From assembly GCA_964512095.1 (NCBI GenBank), contig CAZEIH010000001.1, positions 190,602 to 254,601 on the forward strand: a stretch of DNA of 64,000 bases, read 5' to 3'. The translations under genes and the position numbers were made by a program. This DNA is from DTU013 sp964512095 (GTDB lineage Bacteria; Bacillota; Clostridia; Acetivibrionales; DTU013). The notes beneath the pieces were generated by a model that was not told the origin of the DNA, made no database searches, and saw only the letters and a list, made by a program, of their open reading frames with translations. Of the stretch, positions 27,507-35,722 are shown one piece after another (positions within the stretch are counted from its first letter, which is position 1; the number at the start of each line of letters is the position of its first letter).

Positions 27507-28667
27507 ATGGATAAGGTCCGTATCGGTATCGTCGGAATCGGAAATATGGGCAGAGCTCATGCCAGGTATCTTCTAGATAAAAAGGTGGCAAACGCAGAAC
27601 TGACAGCAATCTGTGATAGTGACCCAGAAAAGCTCCACTGGGCCACGCAGGCCTTTGGTGATACTATACGCTGTTATCAGAAATATGACGAAATGATTTC
27701 CTCAGGTGTAATTGACGGTGTACTTATTGTAGCTCCTCATTACGACCATTCTCCTTTAGCAATAAAAGCCTTCAAAAAAGGTCTACATGTGCTGACTGAA
27801 AAACCCGCAGGGGTATATACAAAACAGGTGCGTGAAATGAACGATGCCGCTGAAAAGTGCGGGAAGATATTCGGTATCATGTACAACCAAAGGACAAACC
27901 CCGTATATCAGAAGCTCCGCGACCTGATAAAATCAGGAGAGCTGGGTGATCTAAAGCGAACAAACTGGATCCTTACAAATTGGTATCGCCCTCAGAGCTA
28001 TTATGATTCAGGCGGATGGCGCGCAACTTGGGAGGGAGAAGGAGGTGGTGTCCTTATAAACCAGGTTCCCCACCAGCTTGATCTATGGCAATGGATATGC
28101 GGTATGCCAGTTAAAGTGCGTTCCTTCTGCCAATTTGGTAAATACCACAATATAGAAGTTGAGGATGATGTAACGGCATATGTGGAGTATGAAAATGGAG
28201 CAACCGGCGTCTTTGTCACAAGCACAGGAGATGCACCTGGCACCAATCGCCTTGAGGTGACCGGCACTATGGGAAAGGCAGTTATCGAAAACGATACACT
28301 TACCTTCTGGAGGAATCGTATGTCCGAAAGGGTCTTCAATGAAGATTTCAAGGGTGGCTTTGGTTTCCCCGAATGCTGGAAATGCGAGATACCTGTCAGT
28401 GGAGACAATCGCCAGCATGAAGGTATTACTGAAAACTGGGTTAATGCTATTTTAAAGGGCAGCTCTCTATTGGCTCCAGGCACAGAAGGCATCAATGGAT
28501 TAATCATTTCAAATGCTATCCATTTGTCGACCTGGATAGATGACTGGGTTCATATACCTTTTGATGAAGAACTCTTTTTGGAAAAGCTGATGGAAAAAAT
28601 TAAGACATCCACTTTCAAAAAGCTAAAAAACAAGGCAGTAACATTTAGTGTTGACGGTACTCACTAA
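27507..28667 (+). CDS. Gfo/Idh/MocA-family oxidoreductase
   Basis: NAD(P)-dependent sugar or cyclitol dehydrogenase. The N-terminal Rossmann motif is IGIVGIGNMGRAHA (about 6-19); the catalytic EKP motif is LTEKPAGVYT near 95; the C-terminal alpha/beta domain contains GGWRATWEGEGGGVLINQVPHQLDLWQWICG with the conserved His. Start ATG 27507 follows AAAGGGG at seven bases; the reading frame is open further upstream, overlapping the isomerase gene, without a ribosome site. Probably co-transcribed with the isomerase. The last codons form part of a tandem duplication (28658-28742). Confidence 0.88.
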   Translation: MDKVRIGIVGIGNMGRAHARYLLDKKVANAELTAICDSDPEKLHWATQAFGDTIRCYQKYDEMISSGVIDGVLIVAPHYDHSPLAIKAFKKGLHVLTEKPAGVYTKQVREMNDAAEKCGKIFGIMYNQRTNPVYQKLRDLIKSGELGDLKRTNWILTNWYRPQSYYDSGGWRATWEGEGGGVLINQVPHQLDLWQWICGMPVKVRSFCQFGKYHNIEVEDDVTAYVEYENGATGVFVTSTGDAPGTNRLEVTGTMGKAVIENDTLTFWRNRMSERVFNEDFKGGFGFPECWKCEIPVSGDNRQHEGITENWVNAILKGSSLLAPGTEGINGLIISNAIHLSTWIDDWVHIPFDEELFLEKLMEKIKTSTFKKLKNKAVTFSVDGTH

Positions 28668-28742
28668 TACATGGTGTGCTCACTACCTTAATGCTAGATA
28701 CTCACTAATTCATAGGGCGATGCTTACTAATTTAAAGCTAGA
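28658..28742. repeat. Imperfect tandem duplication of about 42 bases
   Basis: Two units, 28658-28698 and 28699-28742, both beginning TACTCACTAAT and ending GCTAGA. The first covers the oxidoreductase stop codon; the second leads into the terminator stem. Confidence 0.6.
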
Positions 28743-28771
28743 GGTATGGGATTTCCCCATACCTCTAGCTT
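28735..28771. terminator. Strong hairpin between convergent genes
   Basis: Perfect 16-base stem AAGCTAGAGGTATGGG / CCCATACCTCTAGCTT with a five-base loop between the oxidoreductase and the stress-protein gene; suitable for terminating either. Confidence 0.8.
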
Positions 28772-28798
28772 ATCTATGTCTTCAGAAAACGCCGACCT
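28771..28798 (-). repeat. Dispersed intergenic repeat, remnant copy B
   Basis: On the minus strand it reads AGGTCGGCGTTTTCTGAAGACATAGATA, the last 28 bases of the family (right arm of hairpin 2 plus the terminal palindrome). It overlaps the stop codon of the stress-protein gene and touches the terminator hairpin. Confidence 0.65.
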
Positions 28799-29444
28799 AA
28801 TACACTTCTACATTCCCGGCTCCACTATTTCTTAATATGCTAGTGACCCTGTCAACCTTGTCATCATCCGTCTTCATACTGAACAATACCTTCCCTTGCC
28901 TTATTCCACTCTCATACTGTCTGCTCTCACTTTCGGGTATACCCAAATCTATTAGCCCACCAACTATTCCACCTGTTACTGCCCCTGAAAGTAGACCGGT
29001 TATAGGTCCTGCCGCTGCAATGATTCCGAGTCCAGGTATAATCATGCTACCTGCGCCTATCAGCAGACCTGCTATACCACCAAGCAAACCGCCGGATATT
29101 ACACCGTCAGAAATATTGTCATTCCCTCCTAAACGTCTGCCCATTTCATTATTAGCTTCAGAATTAGTAACTATCGATGCATTGGGACCAGTTCGTCCAC
29201 CAGAGGCATTTCCACTAATACGGTCACCCATCACAGCTATTGTGTTGTCAACATTACCCTCCTCATTACCTCCGCCATATCCGGTATCTCCGCCCATCGA
29301 GGCTTTATCATACGGATCACCCGTGTCCGCACTTTTAGCGACAATAGATATGTCGCTGGTGCGTAAGCCTTGATCCTTTATTTGACGAGCTGCAAGCTCA
29401 GCATGGTCCTGAGTATCAAAAAGTCCTACTACTGTCTTTGACAT
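28797..29444 (-). CDS. General stress protein 17M/YflT-like glycine-zipper protein
   Basis: The N-terminal 60 residues (MSKTVVGLFDTQDHAELAARQIKDQGL...ISIVAK) match the YflT/general-stress-protein-17M domain. The middle is Gly/Asn-rich and hydrophilic. Residues about 115-175 are a glycine-zipper-like hydrophobic segment (GGLLGGIAGLLIGAG, GLLSGAVTGGIVGGLIDLGIPE), and the last 40 residues resemble a second YflT-like half. ATG 29444 is preceded by AAAGGAGG at six bases; a longer start at 29492 has no site. Function is unknown; stress or membrane association is inferred. Confidence 0.8.
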   Translation of the reverse strand: MSKTVVGLFDTQDHAELAARQIKDQGLRTSDISIVAKSADTGDPYDKASMGGDTGYGGGNEEGNVDNTIAVMGDRISGNASGGRTGPNASIVTNSEANNEMGRRLGGNDNISDGVISGGLLGGIAGLLIGAGSMIIPGLGIIAAAGPITGLLSGAVTGGIVGGLIDLGIPESESRQYESGIRQGKVLFSMKTDDDKVDRVTSILRNSGAGNVEVY

Positions 29445-29556
29445 TTTGTATCCTCCTTTTTTACCGTATTTAAAAAATATCATAGTTAGCATAACAAATT
29501 TACAGAATAATTATTCTGTCATGGATAGGTTGTTACTTCAGTATTAAACTGAAAAT

Positions 29557-29633
29557 ACAAAACGCGACATTTTGACAATAACAAGTAAGAATTACAAATA
29601 CTATTTGCTAGTGTCAAATATCGCTTTTGTTGT
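29557..29633. repeat. Imperfect inverted repeat after the DUF4173 gene
   Basis: Arms of about 20 bases (ACAAAACGCGACATTTTGAC and its near complement ending CGCTTTTGTTGT) flank about 37 bases. It may be a long terminator stem for the DUF4173 operon on the minus strand, or a small mobile remnant. Confidence 0.45.
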
Positions 29634-29677
29634 AATTATGCTCTGGTTAACTTTCTTTTATGTGTATACCCAGTTTA

Positions 29678-31387
29678 TTATTCAATGCTATACTGAAGTA
29701 TTTCCTTCCCGGCAAAATAGTCATCCAGATTAAAGGACTGCCAATCTGTTTTTTCAGATAGCATCTCTTTCCTCTGTTTCAGTATCTGGTGTGCCTCGGA
29801 CGCAACCTCCGGATTCTTGTCCTTCGTAAGCTCATTGAGTTCTTTGAGCTCTTTTACAGCAGCGTTAGAAAGGTGATTGAAGTAGCTTACGTCTATATTA
29901 CCAGTCTCATAGTAGCGCTGTATATTTTTCTGTGCAATCATTACATCTACATTGATGTAATTAATTACAACAAAAGCGATTACAGCTGCAATAATATAAG
30001 GTTTGACCAGAGGAAGTCTGTCGTTCCACACCCTTGCCATTGTAATGACAAATAAAACAAACAGGAATATCATAAATGCCTGAGTCATGATACGAAGGAA
30101 GGTAAAGCCATATGCTTGCTCATAAAGTGACATCCTGTAATATGCAGAAAACAGCATAACAAAGGTACAGCAGACCATTACAGAGTTAAGGACCTTAAAT
30201 ACTCTCTCCAGACCAAGACTACCCTTTCTAATTTGGGTAAGAGTCAGCGCTAGTAATCCTATATTCAGAAGTGATACTAATACTAGTTCTGAAAAACCAT
30301 TTCTAGCATATTCAGAGTAGGTGAAGCCATCAGGTAGCCCATATCTGCCAAATAGGTAGGTAAACTGAATAACAACAAAAAATATATAAAGAAAATCGAT
30401 TGCCGCCGTAATAGTTACTAATATAACCGGGTCCCAACTGCCTTTTTCCTCCTGTACTTTTGGAGGGACCGCCCCTTTATTGCCGCTGGAAAGCTTTTCA
30501 CAATGGGCTAGGCTCCACATATAGCTGAAAGAAGTAAAGAATACAAACAATGCCAAAATCAACTTTGGTAACAGCCCGTTAAGGTCCAGGCTTTCAAAAA
30601 AGTTTGGAATACCTTCAACAATCTTGCCAAATACCATATCTGCTGAGGACAAAAGTAATAAAAGAATTAAAAGTATAGGCACCGATATAACAAGTCCAAC
30701 AATTACTCTTGATCCCACTGATTTTTTCCCATCCCCGCCTATCTTGCTACGGACAATAGATGAAAGTACCCCAAAGGGCTTGGATATGTGCATCAGGCAC
30801 CTGACAAAGGCACTATAGAGCAGATCTATTAGTATGCCTGGACTGAACCACTTATAGCTATTAGCTCCCGTTACCAGTATCGTTTGCAACAATATAAGCC
30901 AAGGTAACATAAGGACATTCAGCACCGACAGTATTTCATTTGAAAATATAAAGAACGTCAACGAAAGCATGAAAACCGGACTACACAGTAACCATCCAAA
31001 CATAGCCTTTCTATTTAGTACAGGTCCAGTATATGCAAAAAGCAATGCGTAAAAGACTATAAGGAACAATGGTACAGAAATTCCGGGACTCTTGTCATAG
31101 AAAAACCATACAAATATAAGACCTAACAAAAACGCTCCGGCAAGCAACAGCTTATCTGCAGTCTTGTACACAGGTGGAGCAGACTTTCTAAGTGCCTGCT
31201 GTTGCATGTATAGCTGCCTTGATTCCCGTGCCCAGGGATTTGGGTACCGTTCTAATTCATGGGCCTCGAATTCCCGTTGTCCTGCTGCCTGGAACTCACT
31301 CTCCTGTAATCCTCCTGCTGAATGGTCTCCCTGTAAGGGCTTACCCTGCTGCTTGATTTCCTCTCCAGTTTTGTTTTCTTCATTCAT
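29678..31387 (-). CDS. DUF4173 polytopic membrane protein
   Basis: A 569-residue integral membrane protein. The first 70 residues are hydrophilic (Gln/Glu-rich); the rest shows about ten to twelve membrane segments with the Trp/Tyr-rich loops of the DUF4173 family (VIQFTYLFGRYGLPDGFTYSEYARNGFSEL), and a short charged C-terminal tail. Its start is 26 bases after the Xre gene and it is the last of a DUF2975-Xre-DUF4173 run. No transport motif is recognised and the function is unknown. Confidence 0.8.
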   Translation of the reverse strand: MNEENKTGEEIKQQGKPLQGDHSAGGLQESEFQAAGQREFEAHELERYPNPWARESRQLYMQQQALRKSAPPVYKTADKLLLAGAFLLGLIFVWFFYDKSPGISVPLFLIVFYALLFAYTGPVLNRKAMFGWLLCSPVFMLSLTFFIFSNEILSVLNVLMLPWLILLQTILVTGANSYKWFSPGILIDLLYSAFVRCLMHISKPFGVLSSIVRSKIGGDGKKSVGSRVIVGLVISVPILLILLLLLSSADMVFGKIVEGIPNFFESLDLNGLLPKLILALFVFFTSFSYMWSLAHCEKLSSGNKGAVPPKVQEEKGSWDPVILVTITAAIDFLYIFFVVIQFTYLFGRYGLPDGFTYSEYARNGFSELVLVSLLNIGLLALTLTQIRKGSLGLERVFKVLNSVMVCCTFVMLFSAYYRMSLYEQAYGFTFLRIMTQAFMIFLFVLFVITMARVWNDRLPLVKPYIIAAVIAFVVINYINVDVMIAQKNIQRYYETGNIDVSYFNHLSNAAVKELKELNELTKDKNPEVASEAHQILKQRKEMLSEKTDWQSFNLDDYFAGKEILQYSIE

Positions 31388-31413
31388 AAATTACCCTCCC
31401 ACCAGTAAAGCAA

Positions 31414-31629
31414 TCAACTTTTATCATCAAACTCATATTCCAATATATCACCCGGCTGACAGTCCAGGGCCCTGCACAAGGCTTCAAGGGTAGAAAATCT
31501 TATAGCTCTAGCTTTATTGTTTTTTAGTATGGACAAATTAGCCAATGTTATATCTACCTTGGAGGCTAGTTCTGTCAAGTTGATTCTGCGCTTGGCCATC
31601 ATCACATCTAAATTTACTCTAATACCCAT
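31414..31629 (-). CDS. Xre-family helix-turn-helix regulator (YozG-like)
   Basis: A 71-residue Cro/CI-type HTH consisting of little more than the DNA-binding domain: LDVMMAKRRINLTELASKVDIT, LANLSILKNNKARAIRFSTLEALCRAL and CQPGDILEYE. This short subfamily is typically encoded beside DUF2975 membrane proteins (as yozG-yoaS in Bacillus), the arrangement seen here. Probably regulates its own operon. Confidence 0.88.
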   Translation of the reverse strand: MGIRVNLDVMMAKRRINLTELASKVDITLANLSILKNNKARAIRFSTLEALCRALDCQPGDILEYEFDDKS

Positions 31630-31680
31630 CTATCCTCCTGCTCTACCTCTACAGTACAATCCATACTGCACTGCCTTTAT

Positions 31681-32142
31681 CTAAATTGTTAGGTCGTTTT
31701 CTTCCTTCACTTTAACTGCCTGTCTGAATACCTCTGACAGAATCATCAGCATAAACCCACCAATTACAAATACCATGAAAAGGATGATAGTTAAGAAAGA
31801 GTTGAACATGAAAATCTTTACAACATACGCTGCCGCTATAAAAAAACAGCACATAGAGATTCTTCTGAAGCTTACCACATTATCCGACCTAAAAGGGTCC
31901 ATACGATTAAGGGTAATGAAAACCTTTCGCAACTCAAATACAGCAACAGTAGCTGCAATCCCCGTTGCGTAAAGAAATGGAAGTAAAAAAGCATATAACT
32001 CGGATGTGTTTCCTGCAAGCAGATTCAAGTACCACTTTACCACAAAAGGTAGCCCTAGCACTATTAAAACGCCGCCAATTAATATTAGCTCAATCAACCG
32101 TTGAATTATCCCCGAAAGACCTTTTCGATCAAGTATCCTCAT
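31681..32142 (-). CDS. DUF2975 membrane protein (YoaS-like)
   Basis: 153 residues with four predicted membrane helices (about 13-35, 47-70, 95-115, 120-142) and RMDPFRSDNVVSFRRIS, the characteristic cytoplasmic loop of DUF2975. It is the first gene of the DUF2975-Xre-DUF4173 run. Members are thought to act with the adjacent Xre regulator; the mechanism is unknown. Confidence 0.85.
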   Translation of the reverse strand: MRILDRKGLSGIIQRLIELILIGGVLIVLGLPFVVKWYLNLLAGNTSELYAFLLPFLYATGIAATVAVFELRKVFITLNRMDPFRSDNVVSFRRISMCCFFIAAAYVVKIFMFNSFLTIILFMVFVIGGFMLMILSEVFRQAVKVKEENDLTI

Positions 32143-32256
32143 AAAAATACCATCCCTAAATTTCTTAGAATAGTATATACGGAAATTTATCTTTTGTCAA
32201 TATATTTTTATTGATAATCGGTAAATCTTATCCTCATTTCTTACTGACCTGAATTC

Positions 32257-33306
32257 TCAGCTCACGATTACCTTCAAGTATAATGGATACTCCTTATCCT
32301 TATCTCCCATATACTCAAGCACACTGTAATTACTCACTCCGGAACCCGCTTCCAGGCTACCCTCAGATTCCTTCTCCCCAAAACCCATTAGCTTGTATGT
32401 GATATACATGACTCTGTTTCTTCCTGTATCAGTAAAATCAGCCAAAACCCTCTTTCTCCTGGCTTCAGCAAGCTTAACGATATGTACGAGCAAGGTTGAT
32501 CCAATCCCCCTAGTCATAACACGGCAGGACATAAGCAGAAGCCTAATCCATAGTTCGTCACCTGTCTCCTCCAGTAAAACAAGTCCTATCTTGCCGTATG
32601 AGCCAAATTTGTCCTTAAGCTCTGCGATAAGAAAAATATGCGATGGTGATGTAATAAACCCTTCCAGTTCCTCAAAGCTATAAGTTACACCTGTGGAGTT
32701 AAGTTGATTTGTCCGCATAGTCAGCTCCTCCACTCGCTCCAAATCTCCTTTTACCACCGGAGATATTGTAAGCTCCATTCCCAGTGATGCCAAAAACTCC
32801 TCACTAGAGCCCTTGAAGCTACTTTCCACATTTTTACGCTCCAGATCTGCCTTATACATCCTTCTGCGCAGTCTGGAATCCTCTGTAATAAACCTGGGTT
32901 TAAAGTTTTCCATATCTAGAAGGCTTCTATAATCCGCTGCATCAATAGTCATTACCTGAGGCAACACAAAATTCACCTCTTCGCGCTCTGTGAGCTGATC
33001 ATCAATAAAGGCAAAGGTATCTAAACCAATATTCAGGGCAGAAGCTATCTCCTTTATGGCATCGGCCTTGTTCCCCCAACCAATTTGAGGATATATAAAA
33101 TACTCCTCTACACCAAATTCCCTGAGCTTTCTCATGGCATCTTCCCGGTCATTCTTGCTAGAAATGGAAAGTAATATACCGCGTCTATCCAACTCCTGCA
33201 AAATACTCACAACACCATCCTTAATGGATACCTTGCCATCCTCCAGAAGTGTCCCCTTCCAAAGTGTGTTGTCCAGATCCCATACCAGACACTTAATTTT
33301 TTTCAT
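32257..33306 (-). CDS. FkbH-like HAD-IIIC protein with a GNAT-like C-terminus
   Basis: HAD-superfamily subfamily IIIC/FkbH protein. Motif I is VWDLDNTLWKGTL (Asp10, Asp12), then ISSKNDREDAM (motif II) and FAFIDDQLTEREEVN (motif III/IV). The C-terminal part from about residue 165 (MELTISPVVKGDLERVEELTMRTNQLNSTG) has the GNAT-like region of FkbH proteins. Characterised FkbH enzymes load a glyceryl unit from 1,3-bisphosphoglycerate onto an acyl carrier protein, and a carrier protein gene is immediately upstream. The Asp-Cys-Asp form of motif I common in characterised members is Asp-Leu-Asp here. Start ATG 33306 has GAGGGGG nine bases upstream. Confidence 0.85.
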   Translation of the reverse strand: MKKIKCLVWDLDNTLWKGTLLEDGKVSIKDGVVSILQELDRRGILLSISSKNDREDAMRKLREFGVEEYFIYPQIGWGNKADAIKEIASALNIGLDTFAFIDDQLTEREEVNFVLPQVMTIDAADYRSLLDMENFKPRFITEDSRLRRRMYKADLERKNVESSFKGSSEEFLASLGMELTISPVVKGDLERVEELTMRTNQLNSTGVTYSFEELEGFITSPSHIFLIAELKDKFGSYGKIGLVLLEETGDELWIRLLLMSCRVMTRGIGSTLLVHIVKLAEARRKRVLADFTDTGRNRVMYITYKLMGFGEKESEGSLEAGSGVSNYSVLEYMGDKDKEYPLYLKVIVS

Positions 33307-33335
33307 CAAATATAACCCCCTCAAAGAACACTACT

Positions 33336-33566
33336 TTATTTAGATCTCTCAACAACTGCTGCAATATCATTTATAGTCTTAAAATTTCTTTCACTAATTT
33401 CCTTGTTCTTAATTTTTATTTTAAAGGTATTCTCAAGAAAAACCACTATTTCCAATGCAAACAACGAATTGATATAGCCTCCCTTAAATAAATCCGTATC
33501 ATACTTTAGGTCATCCACCTTGCTATGACCCTTAAAAAACTCCATTATCCTTTCTTTTGTTTCCAT
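33336..33566 (-). CDS. Acyl carrier protein, dedicated type
   Basis: A 76-residue phosphopantetheine-binding carrier protein. The attachment motif is GGYINSLFALEIV with Ser34; Asn replaces the usual Asp of the DSL motif, as in many small FkbH-associated carriers. It is not the fatty-acid ACP by context: it lies 29 bases before the FkbH-like gene and downstream of the SGNH/deacetylase and MBOAT genes on the same strand. It probably shuttles an acyl or glyceryl thioester toward a membrane acyltransferase. Confidence 0.85.
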   Translation of the reverse strand: METKERIMEFFKGHSKVDDLKYDTDLFKGGYINSLFALEIVVFLENTFKIKIKNKEISERNFKTINDIAAVVERSK

Positions 33567-33710
33567 TGATTAGTACCGTCCTTTCTATTTAGAATATATC
33601 AACTCTGTCACATCGCTGTTTTCGCCCAAACACCCCTTCAGACGCGACGCTTCCACACCATTACCCCAATCCCCCTAGTCCACTACATTGCTTACCACAG
33701 CTTAACAGGC

Positions 33711-35591
33711 CTATACAGTGCCTTGGGTGTCCCTGCTCAGTAGCTCCACCAGCTCATCACCAGAAAGGCCTTCATGCATCCCATAACGCTTCAACGCCCT
33801 TAAGCTTTGAGGCAGACCCTTTATCACAGTGTTCATGCCCTCTTCGACTGTCATAGTGACCCTTACACCCATTGTGCTAAGTAATACTTCACTCATAGTT
33901 GTATAAAAGCCGTTGGGATATGCATATGAAATCACCTTACCACCGATATTCTCTGTAATTTCCTTCTCTATTCTACGGAAGTCGCTGCAGAAAGCGTCAA
34001 TATATTCTTCATCGGTTTCTCCCGGCTTTTTATACACTCCCTGCCTGTATTCCTTATCCAGGCCCTCTACATTATGCATATCATAGCTATGGCTCTGAAT
34101 TTCAATTACTCCCCGGCTAACCATTTCCCGCGCCTCTTCATATGTGAAATGAGGTATTATGGCAGTTTCCGTATCCTTGTAGGTTTCTTTACCCACTGTA
34201 ATCCCTATCACATTTATAACAGCGTTCATACTATACTTCTCCAGAATAGGGTATGCCCATTCATAATTACTGGCATAACCATCATCAAAGGTGATTAAAA
34301 CAGGGTTTTCAGGCAACTCCAGGCCCTTGTCTACATATTCGATCAGCTGAGTCAAGGATATAGTTGAATAACCGGCTTCCTTTAATGCAACCATGTGCTC
34401 CTCGAACCTTTCCGGCGACATTATAGCATTGTTTCTTACTGAGGCATCTAGATGGTGGTACATCAAAACAGGCACATTACAGCTGTATTCTGACAACACA
34501 GAAGCACTCTCCCTATCCGTTCCACGATTTCCATAATACAATGATAAATGCTCCGCTATATTATCCTCGGTGACGTGTCGCCCCAAATCCTCCGGAACAT
34601 ACACTCTTTCATCTCCAAATATCCTGGCCAATGCCATTTCTCCTACCCCATTCCTGAAATGATACGGATCATAGAAATACCTTGGCTCATAACTAACAGA
34701 ATTATATCCTGAAAAGTCCCAGTAATCCGTTATGTGTGAAAGCTCCACAAGGAAATCCTCCAGCTGTCCTTTATCATATATATCCATCTCAGTATGAAAA
34801 ATTGGCGATATGATAAGCTTAAAGGAAACGCCCTCATCCTGACACATTTTCTTCATACGTTGAATTGAACCAAGGCACTGGTCTTTTGCCTCAAGTGTTT
34901 CTTTTTTTAGTACAGTTTTAAAGCTAGGATAGGATGAAATAAACTCACTAAGGCTGCCTACAGGCTCAACGTCCCTGACTGACTTATCGTAAGCGCCGGT
35001 TTTCGGTAAAAACACATCGTTTTCATTAACCAGATAATCATCATTATACCTAGCTGCAATTTTGGAAAAGGCATAGGAAGGGTTAGCGAAAGTGTATTTG
35101 CTATAGTATGTCAACAAAGATGAGCCATCAACCTTAGCATGCAGATTGCTCTTCATCTCATCGGCCTGGGTATCATACCTTACGGTTTCCTCAAGTCCCA
35201 TATTTATAACTATGTTTTTTACATCATAGTTTTCCAGCACATATTTTGTGGTCAGCTCGATGTCATACATATCTCCACCATACATAAGCATATTATAAAA
35301 GCTGGCTCCACCATAGTATCTATTGAGTTCCTCAGTGGAATAGGAGCTGGTTTTTGAACACCCGATTATGTATGAGTCATACATCTTATAATTTTTGTCC
35401 AAATATGCTATCTTTGCTGCTCTGGGGTTCTGAGTCATATTATATGCGTACCAATCAAACATAACGTCTCCGAAAATACCAAAGGGATCCACAAGCAAAT
35501 TGAAGCCACAAACAAGCGTACCTACTATAATAATTGTAGCTATGAAAACCCCAATCCATTTTCTAAAGTCCTTTGCCTGCTTCTGCTCCAC
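33711..35591 (-). CDS. SGNH-like and polysaccharide deacetylase fusion protein
   Basis: Two-domain exported protein. Residues 13-33 form an N-terminal membrane anchor. About 68-345 is a DltD/SGNH-like domain: YIIGCSKTSSYS (candidate nucleophile Ser79), NIVINMGLEE, and the late block YFYDPYHFRNGVGEMALARIFG with Asp and His. About 365-615 is a NodB polysaccharide deacetylase: VPVLMYHHLD, LITFDDGYASN (metal Asp), EIQSHSYDMHN (metal His pair) and ISYAYPNGFY. Both active sites look intact. Gene order with MBOAT, carrier protein and FkbH suggests that it edits or receives acyl groups on a surface polysaccharide; the specific substrate is unknown. Confidence 0.82.
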   Translation of the reverse strand: MEQKQAKDFRKWIGVFIATIIIVGTLVCGFNLLVDPFGIFGDVMFDWYAYNMTQNPRAAKIAYLDKNYKMYDSYIIGCSKTSSYSTEELNRYYGGASFYNMLMYGGDMYDIELTTKYVLENYDVKNIVINMGLEETVRYDTQADEMKSNLHAKVDGSSLLTYYSKYTFANPSYAFSKIAARYNDDYLVNENDVFLPKTGAYDKSVRDVEPVGSLSEFISSYPSFKTVLKKETLEAKDQCLGSIQRMKKMCQDEGVSFKLIISPIFHTEMDIYDKGQLEDFLVELSHITDYWDFSGYNSVSYEPRYFYDPYHFRNGVGEMALARIFGDERVYVPEDLGRHVTEDNIAEHLSLYYGNRGTDRESASVLSEYSCNVPVLMYHHLDASVRNNAIMSPERFEEHMVALKEAGYSTISLTQLIEYVDKGLELPENPVLITFDDGYASNYEWAYPILEKYSMNAVINVIGITVGKETYKDTETAIIPHFTYEEAREMVSRGVIEIQSHSYDMHNVEGLDKEYRQGVYKKPGETDEEYIDAFCSDFRRIEKEITENIGGKVISYAYPNGFYTTMSEVLLSTMGVRVTMTVEEGMNTVIKGLPQSLRALKRYGMHEGLSGDELVELLSRDTQGTV

Positions 35592-35722
35592 TTATTTGAA
35601 AACCTCTTTTCCTTGTAATCCTCAGTCTTACCATTGCACCCTCAATCGCCCAAATACTCTCTTGGTTCTATATTCCATTACTCTACGGCCATCTTGGTTT
35701 CTAAGCTGCCTTCCACGTTCCC

